NCBI RefSeq assembly: GCF_900156315.1
Contig: NZ_FTNI01000005.1
Coordinates: 62,001 to 126,000, forward strand
Length of the DNA stretch: 64,000 nt
Direction: 5' to 3'
Origin: Microbispora rosea
GTDB lineage: Bacteria > Actinomycetota > Actinomycetes > Streptosporangiales > Streptosporangiaceae
Position 1 is the first letter of the stretch, and each line of letters opens with the position of its first letter. Below the pieces are notes generated by a model. It worked only from the letters and a program-made list of their open reading frames with translations, did not search any database and was not told the origin of the DNA. Shown here piece after piece: positions 51,910-60,310 of the stretch. The position numbers and the translations under genes were made by a program.

Positions 51910-53087
51910 GGTGCCTTTCTCTCGTGGTGCGCCAGAGCCCGGTCGACCAGAGCGGGCGCGGATCCGACGCCGGGGTCCTCCCCGTGTTCGGCCAGCACGG
52001 CGAGCAGGTGATCGAGATTGTGCCGCATGCGCCCGGGGAACACCTCCAGCCCCTCGGCCAGCTCGGCGGCCGTTTCGGCCGAGCCGCCCGCCAGGCGCAG
52101 GCACTCGCGCAGCGGCTGCCACTCGGCGTGCCAGCTCCCGGCGGGCCGCTCGTGCTCGGCGACCAGCGCGGTGAGCAGGACCTGCGCCTGCGCCGGGGCC
52201 TGGAGCGCCGCCGACCTGATCATCGTGGCCAGCACCGGGTTGCGCTTGTGCGCCATCGCCGACGAACCGCCCCGGCCCGGCGCGGCGGGCTCGGCGACCT
52301 CGCCCACCTCGCTCTGCGCCAGCAGGATCACGTCGGTGGCGAGCTTGCCCAGCGCGCCCGTCACGGCGGCGAGCGCGCCGGCCAGGTCGGTCACCGGCGT
52401 GCGCAGCGTGTGCCAGGGCAGCACCGGCTCGGCCAGCCCGGTCTCGGCCGCGAACAGCGGCAGCAGGTCGAGCGCCCTCTCGCCGTACCCGGCCATGGTG
52501 CCGGCCGCGCCGCCGAGCTGGACCGGCAGCGGCACCGCCGCCAGGCGGTCGCGCGCGTCCCGGCAGCCGGTCAGCCACCCGGCGGCCTTCAGGCCGAACG
52601 TGGTGGGCACGGCCTGCTGCCCGAGCGTCCGGCCCGCCATCGGGGTGTCCCGGTGGTCGGCGGCCAGCCGGGCCAGTGCGGCGAGCACCCGGTCGAGGTG
52701 GCGCAGGATCACCTCGCGGGCCCGCGCGGCGACCAGCATCGCCGCCGTGTCGAGGATGTCCTGGCTCGTCGCGCCGTGATGCACCCAGGACCCGGCCTCG
52801 CCGGCCGCGGCCCGCAGGTCCTTGACCAGCGGGACGACGGGGTTGCCGGCGTCCCTGGCGCGGCGGGCGAGGCCGGCGGCGTCGTGGCGGTCATGACGGG
52901 CCGCCTCGGCGATCGCGGCGGCGGCCCGCCCGGGGACGACGCCGAGGCGGGCCTGCGCCCGCGCGAGGCACACCTCCGCCTCCAGCATCGCCCGCAGCCA
53001 GGCGTCGTCGGCCGTGACCGCCGCCACCTCCGTGCCCGCCCACACCGGGGAGAGCAGCCCGCGATCAGCGCCTCCGTCAGAACTCAA
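51906..53087 (-). CDS. pcaB: 3-carboxy-cis,cis-muconate cycloisomerase
   Basis: This 393-residue fumarase/aspartase-superfamily protein has WVHHGATSQDILDTA near residues 101-115 and the signature GGSSAMAHKRNP near residue 275. It lactonises beta-carboxymuconate to gamma-carboxymuconolactone. The start is TTG 53087, which overlaps the end of pcaG by 11 bp. No ATG or GTG lies close enough to keep the N-terminal helix, and a GGAGA sequence lies about 8 bases upstream. The weak start may lower its level relative to the dioxygenase subunits. Confidence 0.92.
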   Translation of the reverse strand: MSSDGGADRGLLSPVWAGTEVAAVTADDAWLRAMLEAEVCLARAQARLGVVPGRAAAAIAEAARHDRHDAAGLARRARDAGNPVVPLVKDLRAAAGEAGSWVHHGATSQDILDTAAMLVAARAREVILRHLDRVLAALARLAADHRDTPMAGRTLGQQAVPTTFGLKAAGWLTGCRDARDRLAAVPLPVQLGGAAGTMAGYGERALDLLPLFAAETGLAEPVLPWHTLRTPVTDLAGALAAVTGALGKLATDVILLAQSEVGEVAEPAAPGRGGSSAMAHKRNPVLATMIRSAALQAPAQAQVLLTALVAEHERPAGSWHAEWQPLRECLRLAGGSAETAAELAEGLEVFPGRMRHNLDHLLAVLAEHGEDPGVGSAPALVDRALAHHERKAP

Positions 53088-53568
53088 GGAAGACCGTCTC
53101 CCGCTCGCCCTGCAGCCGTACGTCGAACCGGTAGACGTCCTGCCCCTCCGGGCGGGCGAGCAACGTCGCGCGGCGGGCCGGGTCGAGGGAGCCGAGCAGG
53201 GGGTCGGGCACGTCGGCGAGGTAGACGCGGGTGCGCACCGGCTTGAGCAGGCCCCGCGCGAAGACCAGCAGCGCGGCGTACGGCCGGGACGGCGGCGCGA
53301 GGCGGAACCGGTAGGAGCCGTCGGGCGCGGTGCCGCACCGGCCGAAGCCGGAGACCCCGGTCCCGCTCCGGCTCAGGGCGCCCCGATCACCGCCTTCCCC
53401 GGTCCACAGCTCGAGCAGGGCGTCGGGCACCGGCTCGCCGGCCCCGTCCAGCACCAGGCCGGTGATCGTGACGGCCCCCGGATGGCCCTCGGGGACGAGC
53501 TCCCAGTCGGCCGCGTACGGCAGGGCGTACCCGAAGAACGGGCCGACGGTCTGCGAAGGGGTGGTCAC
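53077..53568 (-). CDS. pcaG: Protocatechuate 3,4-dioxygenase alpha subunit
   Basis: This 163-residue intradiol-dioxygenase fold begins with TPSQTVGPFFGYALPY, the classic PcaG N-terminus. The ring-cleavage domain core has VTITGLVLDGAGEPVPDALL and ends DVRLQGERETVFLEF. It lacks the iron ligands, as expected for the non-catalytic subunit that shapes the active site of PcaH. GTG 53568 overlaps the pcaH stop by 4 bp (GTGA). Confidence 0.94.
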   Translation of the reverse strand: MTTPSQTVGPFFGYALPYAADWELVPEGHPGAVTITGLVLDGAGEPVPDALLELWTGEGGDRGALSRSGTGVSGFGRCGTAPDGSYRFRLAPPSRPYAALLVFARGLLKPVRTRVYLADVPDPLLGSLDPARRATLLARPEGQDVYRFDVRLQGERETVFLEF

Positions 53569-54233
53569 GCGTCCTCCATGGGGGTACGGCCGAGCACCAC
53601 GTCCCACCGGTAGCCGAGCGCCCACTCCGGCTCGGTGATCCCCAGGTCGAACGTGGCGACGAGCCGCTCGCGGGCGGCCGGGTCGGGAATGGACCGGAAG
53701 ATCGGGTCGAAGGCGAACAGCGGGTCGCCGGGGAAGTACATCTGCGTCACCAGGCGCTGGGTGAACGCCGTGCCGAACACCGAGAAGTGGATGTGCGCGG
53801 GCCGCCAGGCGTTGGGGTGGTTGCGCCAGGGATAGGCCCCCGGCTTGATCGTGACGAACCGGTAGCGGCCCTCGTCGTCGGTCAGGCACCGGCCGGCTCC
53901 GGTGAAGTTGGGGTCGAGCGGGGCCGGATGCTGGTCGCGCTGGTGGGCGTACCGGCCGGCGGAGTTGGCCTGCCAGATCTCCACCAGCGTGTCCGGCACC
54001 GGCCGGCCCGACGCGTCGAGGACGCGTCCGGTGACGATGATGCGCTCGCCGAGCGGCTCGCCCGCGTGGCCCGCGGTCAGGTCGGCGTCGAGCGGGTCCA
54101 CCTCGCCGCGGCCGAAGACCGGGCCGGTCAGCTCGGCCGCCTCCGGGTCCTGCTTCATCTCCAGCGGCGGCCGGGACGGCGCCCGCAGGACCGTGCTGGC
54201 GTAGTCCGGGTGCAGGTAGGGCGGGTGTGTCAC
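53565..54233 (-). CDS. pcaH: Protocatechuate 3,4-dioxygenase beta subunit
   Basis: This 222-residue catalytic subunit has an N-terminal PcaH-type segment, then the core VTGRVLDASGRPVPDTLVEI and the ferric-iron site. The site comprises Tyr in AGRYAHQRDQ, Tyr in KPGAYPW and the two His of RPAHIHFSVFG. It splits protocatechuate between the two hydroxylated carbons with O2, giving beta-carboxy-cis,cis-muconate. GTG 54233 overlaps the pobA stop by 4 bp. Encoded directly after the enzyme that makes protocatechuate. Confidence 0.95.
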   Translation of the reverse strand: MTHPPYLHPDYASTVLRAPSRPPLEMKQDPEAAELTGPVFGRGEVDPLDADLTAGHAGEPLGERIIVTGRVLDASGRPVPDTLVEIWQANSAGRYAHQRDQHPAPLDPNFTGAGRCLTDDEGRYRFVTIKPGAYPWRNHPNAWRPAHIHFSVFGTAFTQRLVTQMYFPGDPLFAFDPIFRSIPDPAARERLVATFDLGITEPEWALGYRWDVVLGRTPMEDA

Positions 54234-55405
54234 GGTGTCTCCTCTTGGTAGGGCAGGCCCACGTAGTTCTCCGCCAGTGTCGTCCCGGCCGCCTCGGAGG
54301 ACGTCACGTAGTCGAGGTAGGAGGTCTGCAGCTTCCTGGCGTAGGCGTCGTCGGACTCGAACGTGTGCAGCAGCGTCGTCATCCACCACGAGAAGTGCTG
54401 GGCCCGCCACACCCGGGGCAGGCAGGCCCGCGAATAGTCGTCCAACGCCTCGGTCGAGCCGTCGGCGAAGAAGCGCGCCAGCGCCTCGGTCAGCACCCGC
54501 ACGTCGGCCACCGCGAGGTTGAGCCCCTTCGCGCCGGTCGGCGGCACGATGTGGGCCGCGTCCCCGGCCAGGAACAGCCTGCCGTACTGCATGGGCTCGG
54601 CCACGTAGCCGCGCATCGGCGTGATCCCCCGTTCGAGGATCTCGCCGGTCGTGAGGGTGAAGCCGGGCACGGTCTCCAGCCGGGCCCGCAGCTCGGCCCA
54701 GATCCGCTCGTCGGGCCACGCGGCGAGGTCCTCGTCGGGGGCCACCTGCAGATAGAAGCGGCTGATCTCCGGGGTGCGCATGCTGTGCAGCGCGAAGCCG
54801 CGCTCGGTCCGCGAGTAGATCAGCTCCTCCGACGACGGCTTCACCTTCGCGAGGATGCCGAGCCAGGCGAACGGGTAGTCGCGCTGATACTCGGTCAGCA
54901 CGCCCTCGGGGATCGACGGCCGAGACACCCCGTGGAAGCCGTCGCACCCGGCGATCACGTCGCAGTCCAGCCGCTCGCCCCCGAAAGTGAGGTACGGCCG
55001 GTCGGTGCCGATGTCGTGCACCGCCACGTCGTCCACCTCGAAGCGGACGTCGCCCCCGGCCGCCAGCCGTGCGGCGATCAGGTCCTTGACGACCTCCTGC
55101 TGGCCGTACACGGTGATGGCCCGTCCGGGCACCAGCCGCTCGAAGGCGATGCGGTGGCCCGCTCCGCCGTACCGCAGCTCGATCCCGTGGTGGGGCAGGC
55201 CCTCCGCCTGCATGCGCGCGCCCACCCCCGCCTCCACGAGCGTGTCCACCGTGCCCTGTTCGAGCACCCCCGCCCGCACCCGCCGCTCGACGTAGTCCCT
55301 GCTGCGGCGTTCGAGCACGACGGACTCGATCCCGCGCAGGTGGAGCAGATGAGAGAGCAGCAGGCCGGCCGGCCCGGCCCCGATGATCCCGACCTGAGTT
55401 CGCAT
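54230..55405 (-). CDS. pobA: 4-hydroxybenzoate 3-monooxygenase
   Basis: This 391-residue FAD hydroxylase has the ADP-binding motif GIIGAGPAGLLL (6-17), the DG motif AGCDGFHGVSR near residue 160 and the GD motif LFLAGDAAHIVPP near residue 285. It turns 4-hydroxybenzoate into protocatechuate using NAD(P)H and O2. It is the first gene of the operon. The start is ATG 55405, without extension, because the Rossmann motif follows at once. It is divergent from the IclR regulator across 71 bp containing a palindromic site. Confidence 0.95.
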   Translation of the reverse strand: MRTQVGIIGAGPAGLLLSHLLHLRGIESVVLERRSRDYVERRVRAGVLEQGTVDTLVEAGVGARMQAEGLPHHGIELRYGGAGHRIAFERLVPGRAITVYGQQEVVKDLIAARLAAGGDVRFEVDDVAVHDIGTDRPYLTFGGERLDCDVIAGCDGFHGVSRPSIPEGVLTEYQRDYPFAWLGILAKVKPSSEELIYSRTERGFALHSMRTPEISRFYLQVAPDEDLAAWPDERIWAELRARLETVPGFTLTTGEILERGITPMRGYVAEPMQYGRLFLAGDAAHIVPPTGAKGLNLAVADVRVLTEALARFFADGSTEALDDYSRACLPRVWRAQHFSWWMTTLLHTFESDDAYARKLQTSYLDYVTSSEAAGTTLAENYVGLPYQEETP

Positions 55406-55449
55406 GGCCCAAGCATCGGGAAGCACCCGCCGTCCCGCGTAGGCTTTGC

Positions 55450-55464
55450 TTCTACTGAGCGGAA
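55450..55464. promoter_or_regulatory. IclR-type palindrome between pobA and its regulator
   Basis: TTCTACTGAGCGGAA is a 15-base imperfect palindrome (outer TTC/GAA and inner CT-N-AG match). It lies 12 bp before the regulator ATG and 44 bp before the pobA ATG. It is the probable binding site for the divergently encoded IclR protein. Confidence 0.65.
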
Positions 55465-55476
55465 GAAGGGGGTCAC

Positions 55477-56247
55477 ATGGCCGGCGGCGCGCGCGACCCG
55501 GGACGTTCCGTGACCTCCCGGGCGCTGGCCATTCTCGGCGCCTTCGACGCCCACCAACCGCGGCTCACGCTGACGGAGATCGCCGAACGGACCGGCATGG
55601 CGCTGAGCACCGCCCACCGGCTCGTCGGGGAGCTGGAGGAGTGGCGCGCCCTGCGCCGCGGCGCCGACGGGCGCTACCAGATCGGCCGCCGCCTGTGGGA
55701 GCTGGGCCAGCTCGTTCCCGACCCGCTGCAGGAGGTGGCGCGCCCCTGGCTGCAGGAGCTGTTCGGCGGCACCGGGGAGAACGTCCACCTGGCGGTGCGC
55801 GACGGGCTGGAGGTGCTCTACGTGGACAAGGTGTACGGCAAGCGGGCCGTGCCGATCGTGTCGCGGACCGGGGCGCGCCTGCCCATGCACCCGACCGGCG
55901 TCGGCAAGGCGCTGCTCGCCTTCGAGCCGGGCTGGTTCGTCAGCTCCTACCTGTCGAGACCGCTGGAGCGGCCGACCCCGCACACCATCACCGAGCCGGG
56001 CCGGCTGGCCCGCGAGCTGACCCAGGTGCGCGCCCAGGGGTACGCCACGACACACGAGGAGATGACGCTCGGCTCCTGCTCGGCCGCCGCGCCGGTGCTG
56101 GCCGGGGACCGGCCCGTCGCGGCCGTCGGCATCGTGGTCTCCTCCAGGCGGGTGCGCGAGCTGCCCCGCCTGGTCGATCCGCTGCTGGCCGTCGCGGCCC
56201 GAATCGCCGGCGACTACCGGGCCGCCGTCTCCCGCCCGTTCCCGTAA
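55477..56247 (+). CDS. IclR-family regulator of the pob-pca operon
   Basis: This 256-residue protein has a winged helix at about 12-70 with VTSRALAILGAF then LTLTEIAERTGMALSTAHRL, and an IclR effector domain from about 80 to 250 including MHPTGVGKALLA near residue 142 and GSCSAAAPVL. PobR/PcaU/PcaR relatives use 4-hydroxybenzoate, protocatechuate or 3-oxoadipate as effector. The divergent position next to pobA and the palindrome in between make it the operon's regulator, either activator or repressor. GAAGGGGG lies about 4 bases before the ATG. Confidence 0.92.
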   Translation: MAGGARDPGRSVTSRALAILGAFDAHQPRLTLTEIAERTGMALSTAHRLVGELEEWRALRRGADGRYQIGRRLWELGQLVPDPLQEVARPWLQELFGGTGENVHLAVRDGLEVLYVDKVYGKRAVPIVSRTGARLPMHPTGVGKALLAFEPGWFVSSYLSRPLERPTPHTITEPGRLARELTQVRAQGYATTHEEMTLGSCSAAAPVLAGDRPVAAVGIVVSSRRVRELPRLVDPLLAVAARIAGDYRAAVSRPFP

Positions 56248-56282
56248 GATCATCGCGGAGCGGGAAGGCGAGGGGAGCGCGG

Positions 56283-57086
56283 GTGAGCCGGGACGAGGAA
56301 GCGCTGAAGGCCATCGACTTCTCCACGCCGAGCGTGGCGCGGATCTACGACTGGTGGCTGGGCGGCAAGGACAACTTCGCGGTCGACAGGGCCGCCGCCG
56401 AGAAACTGCTCGAACTGGTCGGCTCCGACGGCCGCCTGGTGATCAGGCAGAACCGGGAGTTCCTCGGCCGGGCCGTCCGCTTCCTCAGCGAGTCGGGCAT
56501 CCGGCAGTTCCTCGACCTGGGCACGGGCGTCCCCACACAGGGCAACGTCCACGAGGTCGCCCACGAGGTCGATCCCGAGGCGACCGTCGTCTACGTCGAC
56601 AACGACCCCATCGTCGCCGCGCACGGGCGGGCGCTGCTCACCGGCACCGGCCGTACGGGCGTGGTGCAGGCCGACATGCGCGACCCGGACGCGATCGTCG
56701 AGAGCCCGGTCACTAAGGAGCTGATCGACTTCAGCAAGCCGGTGGCCGTGCTGTTCGTCGCCGTTCTGCACTTCGTGGAGGACGACGACGCCGAGCGGGT
56801 GGTGTCGTACTTCCGCGAGCGCATGGCCCCCGGCAGCCACCTCGTCATCTCCCACGGCACCCAGGGCCGCCTGAGCGAGGACACGATCACCGAGGCCAGG
56901 GCGGTGTACGAGAAGTCGACGGCCGCGCTGCGCGACCGCACGCCCGAGCACATCGCCAGGTTCTTCACGGGGTTCGAGCTGGTCGAGCCGGGGCTGGTCG
57001 ACGTGGCCGACTGGCGCAACGACGGCGACTTCGTCGAGCACAGCAAGGGCGGCTACGTCCTCGGCGGCGTCGGCCGGCTGGCCTGA
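56283..57086 (+). CDS. SAM-dependent methyltransferase (DUF574/PF04672 type)
   Basis: This 267-residue protein has DFSTPSVARIYDWWLGGKDN near the N-terminus, the hallmark of this actinomycete family, then the SAM site FLDLGTGVPTQGNVHEVA near residues 78-95 and YVDNDPIVAAHGRALL near residue 112. Family members are abundant in actinomycetes and their substrates are mostly unknown. GTG 56283 has AGGGGAG about 5 bases upstream. It follows the IclR gene by 35 bp in the same direction but need not share its role. Its last 34 bp overlap the convergent OsmC gene. Confidence 0.9.
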   Translation: MSRDEEALKAIDFSTPSVARIYDWWLGGKDNFAVDRAAAEKLLELVGSDGRLVIRQNREFLGRAVRFLSESGIRQFLDLGTGVPTQGNVHEVAHEVDPEATVVYVDNDPIVAAHGRALLTGTGRTGVVQADMRDPDAIVESPVTKELIDFSKPVAVLFVAVLHFVEDDDAERVVSYFRERMAPGSHLVISHGTQGRLSEDTITEARAVYEKSTAALRDRTPEHIARFFTGFELVEPGLVDVADWRNDGDFVEHSKGGYVLGGVGRLA

Positions 57087-57508
57087 CCCGCCCGCGGACA
57101 GGCTTCCTGGCGGACCTCGAACGTGACCCGCGGCGGCACCCGCAGCGTGGTGCAGACGGCGCAGTGCTCCAGGACCGACAGGAGTGAGGCGCGCAGCCCC
57201 GCGGGCAGGCCGGGAGCCTCCACCGACAGCTCGATGTGGTCGATCCGCCCGGGGCAGACGCCCAGGCCGTACCGCACGGTCACGCCCACCCCGGCGGGCA
57301 GCTGCCGCTGGCGCAGGTAGCGTTCGGCGCAGCAGGCGACGCCCGCCGCCACGCTGCCCACGAACAGCTCGGCCGGAGTGGGGCCGGTGTCGCTCCCGCC
57401 GACGTCCGCGGGCTGGTCGGCGCGTACCACGTGGCGCCGGATCCGGACGTCGAACCGGTCGGCTCCGTGCCAGGCGACCCGGATGACGCCGTCACGCGGC
57501 TCACTCAT
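57053..57508 (-). CDS. OsmC-family protein
   Basis: This 151-residue protein has the OsmC/Ohr fold: GGSDTGPTPAELFVGSVAAG near residues 38-57, the first redox Cys region VACCAERYL and the second HCAVCTTLR near residue 115. The two family Cys positions are kept, with an extra neighbouring Cys at each, so thiol-dependent peroxidase activity is plausible. The ATG at 57508 is divergent from the DevS-like kinase gene. An inverted repeat in the shared upstream region may regulate one or both. It overlaps the methyltransferase 3' end by 34 bp on the opposite strand. Confidence 0.85.
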   Translation of the reverse strand: MSEPRDGVIRVAWHGADRFDVRIRRHVVRADQPADVGGSDTGPTPAELFVGSVAAGVACCAERYLRQRQLPAGVGVTVRYGLGVCPGRIDHIELSVEAPGLPAGLRASLLSVLEHCAVCTTLRVPPRVTFEVRQEACPRAGQASRPTPPRT

Positions 57509-57619
57509 GGCGCACCCCCGCGTCCGATTCGGCTCAATCCGAGTATGTCCGCGGCCGACGGAGGATGGGCGCATACGTACCGTAAGAAGCCGGTCGCGAC
57601 CTGGCAAAGGGCGGGAGCG

Positions 57620-57645
57620 TGGAGTGCCCGGTTTGCGACACTCCA
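57620..57645. promoter_or_regulatory. Inverted repeat before the DevS-like kinase gene
   Basis: TGGAGTG (57620-57626) and CACTCCA (57639-57645) form perfect 7-bp arms around 12 bases, between the OsmC start at 57508 and the kinase start at 57686. It could be an operator or a small leader hairpin of the kinase mRNA. Confidence 0.45.
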
Positions 57646-57685
57646 ATGTGGGGGGGCATGCGTGGCGCCGACGGGGGAGCGGACC

Positions 57686-59365
57686 ATGATCCCGCAGACG
57701 CACCTGGACGGGCTGCTGGCCGAACTGCACACGAGGCTGCAGGCGGTCCTGTCGACGCGCGACCGGGCCTACGCGCTGCTGGAGGCGGTCGTCTCCGTGG
57801 GCGGAAACCTGGACCTGGAGACCGTGCTGCACCGGATCGTCGAGACCGCCGCCACGCTGGCCGATGCCAGGTACGCCGCGCTCGGCGTGATCGGGGAGGA
57901 CGACACCCTCGCCCGCTTCGTCCCCGTGGGGCTGAGCGAGGAGGAGATCGCCCGCATCGATCACTGGCCGCACGGCCTGGGTCTGCTCGGCCTGCTGATC
58001 AAGGAACCCCGGCCCCTGCGGCTGGCCCGTATCGGCGACCATCCCCGGTCGTACGGCTTCCCCGCCGGCCATCCGCCGATGGCCGGCTTCCTCGGCGTGC
58101 CCGTACGGGTCCGGGGCAGGCTGTTCGGCAACCTCTACCTGACGGACAAGCGCGGGGGAGGGGAGTTCGACGAGGACGACGAGGCGATCATCGTGGCCTT
58201 CGCCGGCGCCGCCGGGGTGGCGATCGAGAACGCCCGCCTCTACGAGGACAGCCGCCGCAGGGAGACCTGGCTCCAGGCGTCGGCGGAGATCACGAGGAGC
58301 CTGCTGTCCGGCGCCGAGACACCGCGGGTGCTGACGCTGATCGCCCGCCGTGCCCGGCGGATGGCCGGCGCGGACACGGCGGCGATCCTCCTGCCGGAAG
58401 GCGGCGGCCTGACGCTGCGGGTCGCGATCGCGGACGGCGTGCCCGGCCCGGCCCGCAGGCGCCGGCTGCCCGTCGAGGGCTCGCTGGCCGGGCAGGCCTT
58501 CCTCCGTGCGGAGCCGCGCGTCGTCACGGAACTGAGCGACACCGACTTCCTCACGGCGACAGGGGAGGCGGGAGCGGCGTGCGCCGTGCCGCTGGGAGCG
58601 CCGGGAGCGGTGCGCGGGGTGCTGTCTCTGGCCAGGCGGCCCGGCCGTGTCCCGTTCAGCCGGGCGGAGGTCTGCATGGTCCACTCCTTCGCCGGGCACG
58701 CGGCGGTCGCGCTCGAACTGGACGAGGCGCGCAGGGACGCCGAGCGGCTCGGCCTGCTGGAGGACCGCGACCGCATCGCCAAGGACCTGCACGACGTGGT
58801 CATCCAGCGGCTGTTCGCGGTCGCGATGACGCTGACGGGCGCCACGCGGCTGGTGGAGCGCCCGGAGGCGGCCGCGCGGCTGCGGACCGCGATCGACGAA
58901 CTCGACGGCACGATCCGGCAGATCCGCTCCACGATCTTCGCCCTGCGCGCTCCCGCCGACGCCCCCGGGCTGCGCGCCCGGCTCGTCGAGCTGGTCGAGG
59001 GCGCCCGGGAGCCCCTCGGTTTCCTGCCGGCCCTGTGCATGGACGGGCAGCTCGACACCCGCGTGCCCGCCCACGTCGGCGACCACCTGCTGGCCGTGGC
59101 GCGGGAGGCGATCTCCAACGTGGTGCGGCACGCCCATGCCACCCGCGCCGCCGTCACCGTACGCCTGGACAAGGACCGGCTGACCCTGCTCGTGGAGGAC
59201 GACGGGGTCGGCCTCCCGGCGCGGGGACGCCGCAGCGGCCTGCGCAACCTGTGCGACCGCGCCGAGAGCCTGGGCGGGTCGTGCGCCGCCGAGACCGGCG
59301 CCGCCGGAGGAACGCGCGTGTGCTGGAGCGTGCCGCTGCCGTCCACGCCGTGCTCGACACCTTGA
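57686..59365 (+). CDS. DevS/DosT-like GAF-domain histidine kinase
   Basis: This 559-residue protein has two GAF domains (about 35-190 and 210-350), then a HisKA_3 segment with DRIAKDLHDVVIQRLFA (phospho-acceptor His near residue 371) and a HATPase with DDGVGLP and GLRNLCDRA. The first GAF contains GHPPMAGFLGVPVRVR with His129, at the place of the heme-ligand His of mycobacterial DevS (from memory), so an oxygen/NO/CO-sensing heme is plausible. No response-regulator gene adjoins, so it is an orphan kinase, probably acting on a DevR-like regulator elsewhere. GGGGGAG precedes the ATG. A universal stress gene follows. Confidence 0.9.
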   Translation: MIPQTHLDGLLAELHTRLQAVLSTRDRAYALLEAVVSVGGNLDLETVLHRIVETAATLADARYAALGVIGEDDTLARFVPVGLSEEEIARIDHWPHGLGLLGLLIKEPRPLRLARIGDHPRSYGFPAGHPPMAGFLGVPVRVRGRLFGNLYLTDKRGGGEFDEDDEAIIVAFAGAAGVAIENARLYEDSRRRETWLQASAEITRSLLSGAETPRVLTLIARRARRMAGADTAAILLPEGGGLTLRVAIADGVPGPARRRRLPVEGSLAGQAFLRAEPRVVTELSDTDFLTATGEAGAACAVPLGAPGAVRGVLSLARRPGRVPFSRAEVCMVHSFAGHAAVALELDEARRDAERLGLLEDRDRIAKDLHDVVIQRLFAVAMTLTGATRLVERPEAAARLRTAIDELDGTIRQIRSTIFALRAPADAPGLRARLVELVEGAREPLGFLPALCMDGQLDTRVPAHVGDHLLAVAREAISNVVRHAHATRAAVTVRLDKDRLTLLVEDDGVGLPARGRRSGLRNLCDRAESLGGSCAAETGAAGGTRVCWSVPLPSTPCSTP

Positions 59366-59383
59366 TCGACACTTGATCGACAC
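59362..59383. repeat. Tandem 11-bp duplication at the kinase stop
   Basis: TTGATCGACAC occurs twice in direct succession (59362-59372 and 59373-59383). The first copy includes the kinase stop codon and the second lies in the spacer before the universal stress gene. Confidence 0.8.
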
Positions 59384-59402
59384 CGTGAGGAGGCATCGCG
59401 CC

Positions 59403-60290
59403 ATGACCGAGCCGATCAGTGATCCGTTCGCCGATCGGGTCAGCGACCCGGTGGTCGTCGGCACCGACGGGTCCGCGGGCGCGACCCGGGCGGTGGAGTG
59501 GGCGGCCGGACACGCCGTCCTGCAGGGCCTGCCCCTGCGGGTGGTCCACGCCGTCGAGCGCCTGCCGTACGACGGCCCGCGCTATCCCATCCCCGACAGC
59601 TACGACAGGCTGGCGCCCTCCGGTCGGCAGCTCCTCGACCACGCCGAGCGGGTCGCCAGGGACCGGGGCCCCGGCCTCGACGTGACGACGGAGCTCGCCG
59701 AGGGGCGTCCCGGCCGGGTCCTGCGCGACCAGGCGGCCCGCGCCTCCGAAGTGGTGCTCGGCAGCCACGGCGGGGGCGGCTTCCCCGGCATGCTGCTCGG
59801 CTCGGTGGGCAACCAGGTCGCCGGGCACGTGGCCGTGCCGGTCGTCGTCGTACGGCCGGAGCCCCCGGAGGCGGCGGCCGAGATCGTGGCGGGGTTCGAC
59901 TGCTCGGAGGCGTCCGGGCCCGCCCTGGCGTACGCGTTCGAGGAGGCGCGGCTGCGCGGTCACCGGGTGCGGGTCGTCTGCGCCTGGGAGCCGCCGGTGC
60001 CGTACGGGCCCGTGATCGGGATGGACCTGGACGGCATGCGGCGGGCCGCGGAGGACTACGCGCGCGGCGAGCTGCAGCCGTGGCGGAGCCGGTACGCCGA
60101 CGTCAAAGCCGAGCTGGAGATGGTCCGCGCCCATCCGGTCTCCGCGCTCATCGAGGCCTCGTCCCGGGCCGTCCTGCTCGTGGTCGGCTCCCACGGCCGC
60201 AACGCCTTCACCGCGGCCGTGCTCGGCTCGGTGAGCCGCGCCGTGCTCGCCCACGCCCGCTGCCCGGTCGCCGTGGTGAGGGCGCGCTGA
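59403..60290 (+). CDS. Universal stress protein with two UspA domains
   Basis: This 295-residue tandem UspA protein has a first domain (about 25-145) with VVVGTDGSAGATRAVEWA and the ATP-binding loop GSHGGGGFPGMLLGSVGNQV, and a second domain (about 155-293) with VAGFDCSEASGPAL and GSHGRNAFTAAVLGSVSRAV. Both ATP loops (G-x2-G-x9-G-S/T type) look intact. Such proteins are typical members of DosR-type hypoxia/dormancy regulons. GAGGAGG lies about 9 bases before ATG 59403. Probably co-transcribed with the kinase. Confidence 0.93.
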   Translation: MTEPISDPFADRVSDPVVVGTDGSAGATRAVEWAAGHAVLQGLPLRVVHAVERLPYDGPRYPIPDSYDRLAPSGRQLLDHAERVARDRGPGLDVTTELAEGRPGRVLRDQAARASEVVLGSHGGGGFPGMLLGSVGNQVAGHVAVPVVVVRPEPPEAAAEIVAGFDCSEASGPALAYAFEEARLRGHRVRVVCAWEPPVPYGPVIGMDLDGMRRAAEDYARGELQPWRSRYADVKAELEMVRAHPVSALIEASSRAVLLVVGSHGRNAFTAAVLGSVSRAVLAHARCPVAVVRAR

Positions 60291-60310
60291 GCCGTCACGC
60301 CGGCGCCGCG

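Noticed and set aside
53565..55412. 615-codon version of pcaH
   Set aside because: The upstream part is a shadow of pobA; pcaH starts at GTG 54233.
57053..59464. 803-codon version of the OsmC gene
   Set aside because: The extension is antisense to the DevS-like kinase, and the OsmC domain starts at 57508.
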